Source: Clusia tigrina
Taxonomy: Eukaryota > Arthropoda > Insecta > Diptera > Clusiidae
NCBI GenBank assembly: GCA_920105625.2
Contig: OV050030.1
Location: 139,094,291 to 139,158,290, forward strand
DNA length: 64,000 nucleotides
Direction of reading: 5' to 3'
The notes beneath the pieces were generated by a model that was not told where the DNA came from, searched no databases, and saw nothing but the letters and a program-made list of their open reading frames with translations. The translations under genes and the position numbers were made by a program. This document shows, in pieces, positions 44,194-58,497 of this stretch. Position 1 is the first letter of the stretch, and each line of letters starts with the position of its first letter.

Positions 44194-46523
44194 CCAGAAT
44201 GGTAAATCAATCGTGAATGATAAAATGAATCCTGAATGATAAATATTAATCAAGAATGATAAAATGAATCATGATTGAAAAAAAGCATCATGAATGATAA
44301 TGTAAATCACGAAGTTTAAAATTGAATAATGAATGTTAAAATGAACCGTGGATGATAAAATTTAATAATGAATGTGAAAATGAACCGCGGATGATAAAAA
44401 TGAATCATGAATGGTAAAATGAATCATGAACGTTAAATCAATAGTGAATGAAAAAATGAATCATGAATGATATGAATCATGAATGGTTAAATGAATCGAA
44501 TGATGAAAACAATCATGCATAACATGAGTCATGTAAGTAAAAATAATCACGAATGATAAAAATGATTCCTGATTGGAAAATTTAATCATGAATGATAGAT
44601 TGAATCATGAATCTAAAATGAATCATGAATGGTAAATGAATTGTGAATGATAAAAATTAATCCTGAATGACAAATATTAATAATGAATGATAAAATAATT
44701 CATCAATGAAAAAAAGTATCATGAATGATAATGTGAATCACGAAGTTTAAAATTTAATAATAAATGTTAAAATGAATCGTGGATGATAAAAATGAATCAT
44801 GAATGGTAAAATCAATCGTGAATTAGAATATGAATCATGAATGATAAGAAGAATCATGAGAGATAAAAAGAAAATTGAATGATAAAATAAATCATGAATG
44901 ATAAAATTAATCATTAATGAAAAAATGAATCATTAATGATACAAATGAATCATGCATGGTAAAATGAATCATGAATAATAAAAATTAATCGTGAATAGCA
45001 AGATGAATCATGAAAGATAGAATGAATCATGAATGATAAAATTAATAATGAATGTTAAAATGAATCATGGTTGATAAAACTGAATAATGAAAGATAAAAT
45101 GAATCATGAATGATAAAATGAATCATGAATGATAAAATGAATCATTAATGATAAAAACTGACCATAAATGATAGACTCCATCATGAATGATAAAATAAAT
45201 CTTGAATGGTAAAATGATTGATGAATGATAAAAATGAACAATGAATGATAAACGGAATCATGAATAATCAAAATTAATCGTAAATGATAAAAATGAATCA
45301 TGAATGATAAAAATGAATAATGAATGATAAAAATTACTCATGAATGATAAAAGTGAATCGGGAATGATAATGTGAATTTTGAATTATAATAAGAATCATG
45401 AATAGTAATATGATTCCTGAATAATAAAAATTAATCATGAATGGAAGAGCATGGCATAATGAAACGTGAATGGTAAAATGAATCATGAATGATAGAATAA
45501 ATCATTAATTTATAAAATGAATCATGAATGGTAAAATGAATCATTAATGGTAACAATTAACCATAACTGATAGACTCACGCATGAATGATAAAATAAATC
45601 TTGAATGGTAAAATGATTAATGAATGAAAAAATTAACAATGAATGATAAACGGAATCATGAATGATGAAAATTAACCATAAATGATAAAAATGAATCATG
45701 AATGATAAAAATTTATCATGAATGATAAAATGGAATCGTGAATGATAGTAAGAAATATGAATGGTAATATGATTCATGAATAATAAAAATTTAGCACGAA
45801 TATTAAAATGAATCATGAATGGATAGATGCATAATGAGTGGTGAAATGAATCGTGTAAGTTAAAATGAATCATGAACTTTAAATCAATCGTGTATGATAA
45901 AATGAATCATATAAATAATGAATGGTAAAATGAATCGAATGGTAAAATCAATCGTGAATGATATGAATCATGATTGGTAAAATAAAACACGAATGATAAA
46001 AATGAATCCTGAATGAAAAATATTTATCATGAATCATAAAAGTGAATCATGAATGTGAAAATGAATCATGATTGGTAAATGGAATCTTGAATGTTAAAAC
46101 TAATCTTGAATGATAATATAAATCGTGAATGATAATACAAAACATGGACGGTAAATTAAAATATGAATGTTAAATCGAATAATAAATGATAATATGAATC
46201 ATGAATGGTAAAATGAATCATGAACGTTAAATCAATAGTGAATGAAACAATGAATCATGAATGATATGAATCATGAATGGTTAAATGAATCGAATGATGA
46301 AAACAATCATGCATAACATGAGTCATGTAAGTAAAAATAATCACGAATGATAAAAATGATTCCTGATTGGAAAATTTAATCATGAATGATAATATGAATC
46401 ATGAGTGGTAAAATGAATAGAATGATAAAAACAATCGTGAATGATATAAATCATGAATGATAAAAATCCTGAAGGAAAAAATAAATCATGAATGATAGAA
46501 TGAGTCATAAATGTAAACTGAAT
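44194..46523 (+). repeat. Contracted repeat U10 (short A, hybrid R, 2,330 bp)
   Basis: A text runs from 44194 to about 44430. At GAACGTTAAATCAATAGTG it continues as an R1 tail (GTGAATGAAAAAATG, CATAACATGAG) up to 44707, so the second half of A is missing. One R block follows at 44708-46402, then a new A head (GAGTGG at 46403). CCGCGG is at 44385. There is no CGATCG and no C block. The switch point lies in text shared by A and R1, the place where exchange between them is expected. Confidence 0.85.
44708..46402 (+). repeat. Hybrid R block of U10 (R2 head, R1 body)
   Basis: The head is R2-type (AAAATTGAATG near 44872, GTGAATAGCAAG near 44991). From GACTCCATC near 45173 onward it is R1-type (GAGCATGGCATAATG near 45447). 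The switch lies between about 45005 and 45175. It contains the longest minus-strand reading frame of the window (45544-45873, 109 codons), which is repeat-derived and not a gene. Confidence 0.8.
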
Positions 46524-49517
46524 CCAGAATGGTAAATCAATCGTGAATGATAAAATGAATCCTGAATGATAAATATTAATCAAGAATGATAAAATGAATC
46601 ATGATTGAAAAAAAGCATCATGAATGATAATGTAAATCACGAAGTTTAAAATTGAATAATGAATGTTAAAATGAACCGTGGATGATAAAATTTAATAATG
46701 AATGTGAAAATGAACCGCGGATGATAAAAATGAATCATGAATGGTAAAATGCATCATGAACGTTAAATCAATAGTGAATCAATGAATGATAAAATAATTC
46801 ATCAATGAAAAAAAGTATCATGAATGATAATGTGAATCACGAAGTTTAAAATTTAATAATAAATGTTTAAATGAATCGTGGATGATAAAAATGAATCATG
46901 AATGGTAAAATCAATCGTGAATTAGAATATGAATCATGAATGATAAGAAGAATCATGAGAGATAAAAAGAAAATTGAATGATAAAATAAATCATGAATGA
47001 TAAAATTAATCATTAATGAAAAAATGAATCATTAATGATACAAATGAATCATGCAAGGTAAAATGAATCATGAATAATAAAAATTAATCGTGAATAGCAA
47101 GATGAATCATGAAAGATAGAATGAATCATGAATGATAAAATTAATAATGAATGTTAAAATGAATCATGGTTGATAAAACTGAATAATGAAAGATAAAATG
47201 AATCATGAATGATAAAATGAATCATGAATTATAAAATGAATCATTACTGATAGCAACTAACCATAAATGATAGACTCAATCATGAATGATAAAATAAATC
47301 TTGAATGGTAAAATGATTGATGAATGATAAAAATGAACAATGAATGATAAACGGAATCATGAATGATCAAAATTAATCGTAAATGATAAAAATGAATCAT
47401 GAATAATAAAAATTAATCATCACCATTAAGAGTGCATCGTGAATGATAATATGAATCGTGAATGACAATAAGAATCATGAATGGTAATATGATTCCTGAA
47501 TAATAAAAATTAATCATGAATGGAAGCGCATGAGAGGCAAATTGAAACGTGAATGGTAAAATGAATCATGAATGATAGAATAAATCATTAATTTATAAAA
47601 TGAATCATGAATAGTAAAATGAATCATGGTTGATTAAACTGAATAATGAAAGATAAATGAGTCAAGAATGATAAAATCAGTCATGAATGATAAAATGAAT
47701 CAATAATGATAACAATTAACCATAAATGATAGACTCAATCATGAATGATAAAATAAATCCTGAATGGTAAAATGATTAATGAATGAAAAAATTTACAATG
47801 AATGATAAACGGAATCATGAATGATGAAAATTAATCATAAATGATAAAAATGAATCATGAATGATAAAAATTAATCATGAATGATAAAATGGAATCGTGA
47901 ATGATAATAAGAAATATGAATGGGAATATGATTCATGAATAATAAAAATTAAGCTCGAATATTAAAATGAATCATGAATGGAAAGCAGCATTATGAGTGG
48001 TAAAATGAATCGTGAAAGTTAAAATGAATCATGAACTTTAAATCAATCGTGAATGATAAAATGAATCATGAATGATAAAATGAATCGAATGGTAAAATCA
48101 ATCGTGAATGATATGAATCATGATTGGTAAAATAAATCACGAATGATAAAAATGAATCCTGAATGAAAAATATTAATCATGAATCATAAAAATGAATCAT
48201 GAATGTGAAATTGAATCATGAATGTGAAATTGAATCATGAATAGTAAATGGAATCTTGAATGTTAAAACTAATCGTGAATGATAATATAAATCGTGAATG
48301 ATAATACAAATCAAGGACGGTAAATTAAAATATGAATGTTAAATCGAATCATAAATGATAATATGAATCATGAATGGTAAAATCAATCATGAACGTTAAA
48401 TCAGTCGTGTATGATAAAATGAGTCATGAATGATAATATGAATAATGAATGGTAAAATGAATCGAATGGTAAAATGAATCGTGAATGATATGAATCATGA
48501 TTGGTAAAATAAATCACGAATGATAAAAATGAATCCTGTATGATAAATATTAATCATGAATGATAAAATGAATGGTCAATGGTAAAATGAATCATGAATG
48601 ATAAAAATGAATCTCGAATGGTAAAATTAATGAACGATAAAACTAATCATGAATGATAAAAAGAATAATGACTGATAATATGAATCATGACTGATAATAT
48701 GAATCATGACTGATAATATGAATTATGAATATTAAAATGATTCATGAATGTTAAATGGAATCATAAATGAATCATGAATGCCAAAATGAATCATGATTTT
48801 TAAAGCTATCGTGAATGATAGGATGAATCATGAATGATAAAAAGAATCATGAATCAAAAAATGTATCATTAGTGATCAAATGAATCATGAATGATAAAAA
48901 TGAATGGTAAAATGAATCATGGATTATAAAAATGAATCATGAATGGTAAAGTGAGTCGCGAATGATAATATGAATCATGAATGATAAAAAGAATCATGAA
49001 AGAAGAAATGAATAATGAATGATAAAATGAATCATGAATGATAAAATTAATAATTAATGATAAAATGAATCCTTAATGATAAAAATTAACCTTGAATGAT
49101 AGAATCAATCATGAATGATAAAAGTGAATCATGAATGGAAAAATGAATCACGAATGATAATATGAATCGTGAATGATAATAAGAATCATAATTGATTCAT
49201 GAATAATAAAAACTAATCAGAATGGGTAAGATGTAGAATGAGTGGCATAATTAATCGTGAATAAGAAAATGAAACATGAATGGTGATATGAATCATGACT
49301 GACAAAATAAAAGTGAATTTTGAAAGGCAAAATGTATCATGAAAGTTAAATCAATCGTAAATGATAAAATGAATAATGAATGATAATATGAATCATGAGT
49401 GGTAAAATGAATAGAATGATAAAAACAATCGGGAATGATATAAATCATGAATGATAAAAATCGTGAAGGAAAAAATAAATCATGAATGATAGAATGAGTC
49501 ATAAATGTAAACTGAAT
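46524..49517 (+). repeat. Contracted repeat U11 (short A-R2-C, 2,994 bp)
   Basis: A is cut to 46524-46806: after ATCAATAGTGAATC at about 46780 the text jumps to AATGAATGATAAAATAATTC in front of R. R2 is 46807-48400 (GCGCATGAGAGG near 47527) and C is 48401-49517. CCGCGG is at 46715 and TCGCGA at 48956. C has neither the 670-bp duplication nor the 231-bp junction element. One monomer is missing near 48075. An unusual cluster of substitutions sits at 47421-47426. Confidence 0.87.
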
Positions 49518-52201
49518 CCAGAATTGTAAATCAATCGTGAATGATAAAATGAATCCTGAATGATAAATATTAATCAAGAATGATAAAATGAATCATGATT
49601 GAAAAAAAGCATCATGAATGATAATGTAAATCACGAAGTTTAAAATTGAATAATGAATGCTAAAATGAAACTTGGATGATAAAATTTAATAATGAATGTG
49701 AAAATGAACCGCGGATGATAAAAATGAGTCATGAATGGTGAAATGAATCATGAACGTTAAATCAATAGTGAATGATAAAATGAATCATGTATGATATGAA
49801 TCATGAATGGTTAAATGAATCGAATGATGAAAACAATCATGCATGACATGAGTAATGTATGTAAAAAGAATCACGAATGATAAAACTGATTCCTGATTGG
49901 AAAAATTAATCATGAATGATAGATTCAATCATGAATGTAAAATGAATCATGAATCGTAAATGAATTGTGAATGATAAAAATGAATCCTGAATGATAAATA
50001 TTAATCATGAATGATAAAATAATTTATCAATGAAAAAAAGTATCATGAATGATAATGTGAATCACGAAATTTAATATTTAATAATAAATGTTAAAATGAA
50101 TCGTGGATGATAAAAATGAATCATGAATGGTAAAATGAATCGTGAATGATAATTGCAATCATGACTCATAAAAAGACTCATAAATGATAAAATGAATGAA
50201 AAAATTTAACCATGAATGATAGAATCATGAATGATAACATGAATCTTGAATCATAAGAATCATGAATGGTAAAATGTTTCATGAATAATAAAAATTAATC
50301 ATGAATCATGAATGGAAAGATGCATCGTGAGTGGCAAAATGTATCGTGAAAGGTAAAATGAATCATGAACATTAAATCGATCGTGAATGATAAAATGAAT
50401 CATCAATGAAAAAAAGTATCATGAATGATAATGTGAATCACGAAGTTTAAAATTTAATAATAAATGTTTAAATGAATCGTGGATGATAAAAATGAATCAT
50501 GAATGGTAAAATCAATCGTGAATTAGAATATGAATCATGAATGATAAGAAGAATCATGAGAGATAAAAAGAATAATGAATGATAAAATAAATCATGAATG
50601 ATTAAATTAATCATTAATGAAAAAATGAATCATTAATGATAAAAATGGATCATGCATGGTAAAATGATTCATGAATAATAAAAATTAATCATGAATGTTA
50701 AGATGAAGCATGAAAGATAGAATGAATCATGAATGATAAAATGAATAATGAATGTTAAAATGAATCATGGTTGATAAAACTGAATAATGAAAGATAAAAT
50801 GAATCATGAATGATAAAATGAATCATGAATGATAAAATGAATCATTAATGATAACAACTAACCATAAATGATAGACTCCATCATGAATGATAAAATAAAT
50901 CTTGAATGGTAAAATGATTGATGAATGATAAAAATGAACAATGAATGATAAACGGAATCATGAATAATCAAAATTAATCGTAAATGATAAAAATGAATCA
51001 TGAATGATAAAAATGAATAATGAATGATAAAAATTACTCATGAATGATAAAAGTGAATCGGGAATGATAATGTGAATTTTGAATGATAATAAGAATCATG
51101 AAGAGTAATATGATTCCTGAATAATAAAAATTAATCATGAATGGAAGAGCATGGCATAATGAAACGTGAATGGTAAAATGAATCATGAATGATAGAATAA
51201 ATCATTAATTTATAAAATGAATCATGAATGGTAAAATGAATCATTAATGGTAACAATTAACCATAACTGATAGACTCACGCATGAATGATAAAATAAATC
51301 TTCAATGGTAAAATGATTAATGAATGAAAAAATTAACAATGAATGATAAACGGAATCATGAATGATGAAAATTAACCATAAATGATAAAAATGAATCATG
51401 AATGATAAAAATTAATCATGAATGATAAAATGGAATCGTGAATGATAGTAAGAAATATGAATGGTAATATGATTCATGAATAATAAAAATTTCGCACGAA
51501 TATTAAAATGAATCATGAATGGATAGATGCATAATGAGTGGTAAAATGAATCGTGAAAGTTAAAATGAATCATGAACTTTAAATCAATCGTGTATGATAA
51601 AATGAATCATATAAATAATGAATGGTAAAATGAATCGAATGGTAAAATCAATCGTGAATGATATGAATCATGATTGGTAAAATAAAACACGAATGATAAA
51701 AATGAATCCTGAATGAAAAATATTAATCATGAATCATAAAAGTGAATCATGAATGTGAAAATGAATCATGATTGGTAAATGGAATCTTGAATGTTAAAAC
51801 TAATCTTGAATGATAATATAAATCGTGAATGATAATACAAAACATGGACGGTAAATTAAAATATGAATGTTAAATCGAATAATAAATGATAATATGAATC
51901 ATGAATGGTAAAATGAATCATGAACGTTAAATCAATAGTGAATGAAAAAATGAATCATGAATGATATGAATCATGAATGGTTAAATGAATCGAATGATGA
52001 AAACAATCATGCATAACATGAGTCATGTAAGTAAAAATAATCACGAATGATAAAAATGATTCCTGATTGGAAAATTTAATCATGAATGATAGATTGAATC
52101 ATGAATCTAAAATGAATCATGAATGGTAAATGAATTGTGAATGATAAAAATTAATCCTGAATGACAAATATTAATAATGAATGATAAAATAATTCATCAA
52201 T

Positions 52202-53994
52202 GAAAAAAGTATCATGAATGATAATGTGAATCACCAAGCTTAAAATTTAATAATAAATGTTTAAATGAATCCTGGATGATAAAAATGAATCATGAATGGT
52301 AAAATCAATCGTGAATTAGAATATGAATCATGAATGATAAGAAGAATCATGAGAGATAAAAAGAAAATTGAATGATAAAATAAATCATGAATGATAAAAT
52401 TAATCATTAATGAAAAAATGAATCATTAATGATACAAATGAATCATGCATGGTAAAATGAATCATGAATAATAAAAATTAATCGTGAATAGCAAGATGAA
52501 TCATGAAAGATAGAATGAATCATGAATGATAAAATTAATAATGAATGTTAAAATGAATCATGGTTGATAAAACTGAATAATGAAAGATAAAATGAATCAT
52601 GAATGATAAAATGAATCATGAATGATAAAATGAATCATTACTGATAGCAACTAACCATAAATGATAGACTCAATCATGAATGATAAAATAAATCTTGAAT
52701 GGTAAAATGATTGATGAATGATAAAAATGAACAATGAATGATAAACGGAATCATGAATAATCAAAATTAATCGTAAATGATAAAAATGAATCATGATTGA
52801 TAAAAATGAATAATGAATGATAAAAATTACTCATGAATGATAAAAGTGAATCGGGAATGATAATGTGAATTTTCAATGATAATAAGAATCATGAATAGTA
52901 ATATGATTCCTGAATAATAAAAATTAATCATGAATGGAAGAGCATGGCATAATGAAACGTGAATGGTAAAATGAATCATGAATGATAGAATAAATCATTA
53001 ATTTATAAAATGAATCATGAATGGTAAAATGAATCATTAATGGTAACAATTAACCATAACTGATAGACTCACGCATGAATGATAAAATAAATCTTGAATG
53101 GTAAAATGATTAATGAATGAAAAAATTAACAATGAATGATAAACGGAATCATGAATGATGAAAATTAACCATAAATGATAAAAATGAATCATGAATGATA
53201 AAAATTAATCATGAATGATAAAATGGAATCGTGAATGATAGTAAGAAATATGAATGGTAATATGATTCATGAATAATAAAAATTTAGCACGAATATTAAA
53301 ATGAATCATGAATGGATAGATGCATAATGAGTGGTGAAATGAATCGTGTAAGTTAAAATGAATCATGAACTTTAAATCAATCGTGTATGATAAAATGAAT
53401 CATATAAATAATGAATGGTAAAATGAATCGAATGGTAAAATCAATCGTGAATGATATGAATCATGATTGGTAAAATAAAACACGAATGATAAAAATGAAT
53501 CCTGAATGAAAAATATTAATCATGAATCATAAAAGTGAATCATGAATGTGAAAATGAATCATGATTGGTAAATGGAATCTTGAATGTTAAAACTAATCTT
53601 GAATGATAATATAAATCGTGAATGATAATACAAAACATGGACGGTAAATTAAAATATGAATGTTAAATCGAATAATAAATGAAAATATGAATCATGAATG
53701 GTAAAATGAATCATGAACGTTAAATCAATAGTGAATGAAAAAATGAATCATGAATGATATGAATCCTGAATGGTTAAATGAATCGAATGATGAAAACAAT
53801 CATGCATAATATGAGTCATGTAAGTAAAAATAATCACGAATGATAAAAATGATTCCTGATTGGAAAATTTAATCATGAATGATAGATTGAATCATGAATC
53901 TAAAATGAATCATGAATGGTAAATGAATTGTGAATGATAAAAATTAATCCTGAATGACAAATATTAATAATGAATGATAAAATAATTCATCAAT
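52202..53994 (+). repeat. Hybrid R block H1 of U12 (R2 head, R1 body), with AAGCTT
   Basis: The head is R2-type through GCAAGATG near 52491, ATTACTGATAGC near 52636 and GACTCAATC near 52668. After AATCATGAATAATC near 52748 it is R1-type. The R2-to-R1 switch therefore lies at about 52670-52755, later than in U10 or U13. CACCAAGCTT at 52232 makes a HindIII site not found in R blocks before 52 kb. Confidence 0.83.
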
Positions 53995-55787
53995 GAAAAA
54001 AGTATCATGAATGATAATGTGAATCACCAAGCTTAAAATTTAATAATAAATGTTTAAATGAATCGTGGATGATAAAAATGAATCATGAATGGTAAAATCA
54101 ATCGTGAATTAGAATATGAATCATGAATGATAAGAAGAATCATGAGAGATAAAAAGAAAATTGAATGATAAAATAAATCATGAATGATAAAATTAATCAT
54201 TAATGAAAAAATGAATCATTAATGATACAAATGAATCATGCATGGTAAAATGAATCATGAATAATAAAAATTAATCGTGAATAGCAAGATGAATCATGAA
54301 AGATAGAATGAATCATGAATGATAAAATTAATAATGAATGTTAAAATGAATCATGGTTGATAAAACTGAATAATGAAAGATAAAATGAATCATGAATGAT
54401 AAAATGAATCATGAATGATAAAATGAATCATTACTGATAGCAACTAACCATAAATGATAGACTCAATCATGAATGATAAAATAAATCTTGAATGGTAAAA
54501 TGATTGATGAATGATAAAAATGAACAATGAATGATAAACGGAATCATGAATAATCAAAATTAATCGTAAATGATAAAAATGAATCATGATTGATAAAAAT
54601 GAATAATGAATGATAAAAATTACTCATGAATGATAAAAGTGAATCGGGAATGATAATGTGAATTTTCAATGATAATAAGAATCATGAATAGTAATATGAT
54701 TCCTGAATAATAAAAATTAATCATGAATGGAAGAGCATGGCATAATGAAACGTGAATGGTAAAATGAATCATGAATGATAGAATAAATCATTAATTTATA
54801 AAATGAATCATGAATGGTAAAATGAATCATTAATGGTAACAATTAACCATAACTGATAGACTCACGCATGAATGATAAAATAAATCTTGAATGGTAAAAT
54901 GATTAATGAATGAAAAAATTAACAATGAATGATAAACGGAATCATGAATGATGAAAATTAACCATAAATGATAAAAATGAATCATGAATGATAAAAATTA
55001 ATCATGAATGATAAAATGGAATCGTGAATGATAGTAAGAAATATGAATGGTAATATGATTCATGAATAATAAAAATTTAGCACGAATATTAAAATGAATC
55101 ATGAATGGATAGATGCATAATGAGTGGTGAAATGAATCGTGTAAGTTAAAATGAATCATGAACTTTAAATCAATCGTGTATGATAAAATGAATCATATAA
55201 ATAATGAATGGTAAAATGAATCGAATGGTAAAATCAATCGTGAATGATATGAATCATGATTGGTAAAATAAAACACGAATGATAAAAATGAATCCTGAAT
55301 GAAAAATATTAATCATGAATCATAAAAGTGAATCATGAATGTGAAAATGAATCATGATTGGTAAATGGAATCTTGAATGTTAAAACTAATCTTGAATGAT
55401 AATATAAATCGTGAATGATAATACAAAACATGGACGGTAAATTAAAATATGAATGTTAAATCGAATAATAAATGAAAATATGAATCATGAATGGTAAAAT
55501 GAATCATGAACGTTAAATCAATAGTGAATGAAAAAATGAATCATGAATGATATGAATCCTGAATGGTTAAATGAATCGAATGATGAAAACAATCATGCAT
55601 AATATGAGTCATGTAAGTAAAAATAATCACGAATGATAAAAATGATTCCTGATTGGAAAATTTAATCATGAATGATAGATTGAATCATGAATCTAAAATG
55701 AATCATGAATGGTAAATGAATTGTGAATGATAAAAATTAATCCTGAATGACAAATATTAATAATGAATGATAAAATAATTCATCAAT
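53995..55787 (+). repeat. Hybrid R block H2 of U12, near-identical copy of H1
   Basis: It is exactly 1,793 bp after H1, with the same switch point, the same HindIII site (CACCAAGCTT at 54025) and the same private variants (AAATGAAAATATG, GAATCCTGAATGG, CATAATATGAG). The only difference I noticed is GAATCGTGGATG here against GAATCCTGGATG in H1. Confidence 0.85.
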
Positions 55788-56164
55788 GAAAAAAGTATCA
55801 TGAATGATAATGTGAATCACCAAGCTTAAAATTTAATAATAAATGTTTAAATGAATCGTGGATGATAAAAATGAATCATGAATGGTAAAATCAATCGTGA
55901 ATTAGAATATGAATCATGAATGATAAGAAGAATCATGAGAGATAAAAAGAAAATTGAATGATAAAATAAATCATGAATGATAAAATTAATCATTAATGAA
56001 AAAATGAATCATTAATGATACAAATGAATCATGCATGGTAAAATGAATCATGAATAATAAAAATTAATCGTGAATAGCAAGATGAATCATGAAAGATAGA
56101 ATGAATCATGAAGGATAAAATTAATAATGAATGTTAAAATGAATCATGGTTGATAAAACTGAAT

Positions 56165-56215
56165 AATGAAAGATAAAATGAATCATGAATGATAAAATGA
56201 ATCATTACTGATAGC
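56165..56215 (+). repeat. Clean loss of one 19-bp monomer in R2 of U12
   Basis: Between GAAAGATAAAATG and ATTACTGATAGC, most R blocks have GAATCATGAATGATAAAAT twice. Here it occurs once, giving an exact one-monomer deletion. The block is otherwise in register with its neighbours. Confidence 0.8.
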
Positions 56216-58497
56216 AACTAACCATAAATGATAGACTCAATCATGAATGATAAAATAAATCTTAAATGGTAAAATGATTGATGAATGATAAAAATGAACA
56301 ATGAATGATAAACGGAATCATGAATGATCAAAATTAATCGTAAATGATAAAAATGAATCATGAATAATAAAAATTAATCATGAATGATAAGAGTGCATCG
56401 TGAATGATAATATGAATCGTGAATGACAATAAGAATCATGAATGGTAATATGATTCCTGAATAATAAAAATTAATCATGAATGGAAGCGCATGAGAGGCA
56501 AATTGAAACGTGAATGGTAAAATGAATCATGAATGATAGAATAAATCATTAATTTATAAAATGAATCATGAATAGTAATATGAATCATGGTTGATTAAAC
56601 TGAATAATGAAAGATAAATGAGTCAAGAATGATAAAATCAGTCATGAATGATAAAATGAATCAATAATGATAACAATTAACCATAAATGATAGACTCAAT
56701 CATGAGTGATAAAATAAATGTTGAATGGTAAAATGATTAATGAATGAAAAAATTTACAATGAATGATAAACGGAATCATGAATGATGAAAATTAATCATA
56801 AATGATAAAAATTAATCATGAATGATAAAAATTAATCATGAATGATAAAATGGAATCGTGAATGATAATAAGAAATATGAATGGGAATATGATTCATGAA
56901 TAATAAAAATTAAGCTCGAATATTAAAATGAATCATGAATGGAAAGCAGCATCATGAGTGGTAAAATGAATCGTGAAAGTTAAAATGAATCATGAACTTT
57001 AAATCAATCGTGAATGATAAAATGAATCATGAATGATAATATGAATAATGAATGATAAAATGAATCGAATGGTAAAATCAATCGTGAATGATATGAATCA
57101 TGATTGGTAAAATAAATCACGAATGATCAAAATGAATCCTGAATGAAAAATATTAATCATGAATCATAAAAATGAATCATGAATGTGAAATTGAATCATG
57201 AATGTGAAATTGAATCATGAATAGTAAATGGAATCTTGAATGTTAAAACTAATCGTGAATGATAATATAAATCGTGAATGATAATACAAATCATGGACGG
57301 TAAATTAAAATATGAATGTTAAATCGAATCATAAATGATAATATGAATCATGAATGGTAAAATCAATCATGAACGTTAAATCAGTCGTGTATGATAAAAT
57401 GAGTCATGAATGATAATATGAATAATGAATGGTAAAATGAATCGAATGGTAAAATGAATCGTGAATGATATGAATCATGATTGGTAAAATAAATCACGAA
57501 TGATAAAAATGAATCCTGTATGATAAATATTAATCATGAATGATAAAATGAATGGTCAATGGTAAAATGAATCATGAATGATAAAAATGAATCTCGAATG
57601 GTAAAATTAATTAACGATAAAACTAATCATGAATGATAAAAAGAATAATGACTGATAATATGAATCATGACTGATAATATGAATCATGACTGATAATATG
57701 AATTATGAATATTAAAATGATTCATGAATGTTAAATGGAATCATAAATGAATCATGAATGCCAAAATGAATCATGATTTTTAAAGCTATCGTGAATGATA
57801 GGATGAATCATGAATGATAAAAAGAATCATGAATCAAAAAATGTATCATTAGTGATCAAATGAATCATGAATGATAAAAATGAATGGTAAAATGAATCAT
57901 GGATTATAAAAATGAATCATGAATGGTAAAGTGATTCGCGAATGATAATATGAATCATGAATGATAAAAATAATCATGAAAGAAGAAATGAATCATGAAT
58001 GATAAAATGAATCATGAATGATAAAATTAATAATTAATGATAAAATGAATCCTTAATGATAAAAATTAACCTTGAATGATAGAATCAATCATGAATGATA
58101 AAAGTGAGTCATGAATGGAAAAATGAATCACGAATGATAATATGAATCGTGAATGATAATAAGAATCATAATTGATTCATGAATAATAAAAACTAATCAG
58201 AATGGGTAAGATGTAGAATGAGTGGCATAATTAATCGTGAATAAGAAAATGAAACATGAATGGTGATATGAATCATGACTGACAAAATAAAAGTGAATTG
58301 TGAAAGGCAAAATGTATCATGAAAGTTAAATCAATCGTAAATGATAAAATGAATCATGAATGATAATATGAATCATGAGTGGTAAAATGAATAGAATGAT
58401 AAAAACAATCGGGAATGATATAAATCATGAATGATAAAAATCGTGAAGGAAAAAATAAATCATGAATGATAGAATGAGTCATAAATGTAAACTGAAT

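Larger units (their letters stand above)
49518..58497 (+). repeat. Expanded higher-order repeat U12 (A-R1-H-H-R2-C, 8,980 bp)
   Basis: Blocks are A 49518-50407, R1 50408-52201, hybrids H 52202-53994 and 53995-55787, R2 55788-57380 and C 57381-58497. The GAAGAATCATG marks at 50548, 52341, 54134 and 55927 are spaced 1,793 bp three times. CCGCGG is at 49709, CGATCG at 50378 and TCGCGA at 57936 (in the variant GATTCGCGAATG). Private variants such as CGGGAATGATA, CAGAATTGTAAATC and ATGGATCATGCATGG also occur in U13, so these two units are sisters. Confidence 0.9.

Noticed and set aside
45544..45873. Minus-strand reading frame of 109 codons, and the 65-94 codon frames elsewhere, as possible genes
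   Set aside because: All lie inside the satellite, translate the monomer, have no recognizable domain, and open or close with single-base repeat variation. The plus strand is closed in all frames by TGA and TAA in each monomer.
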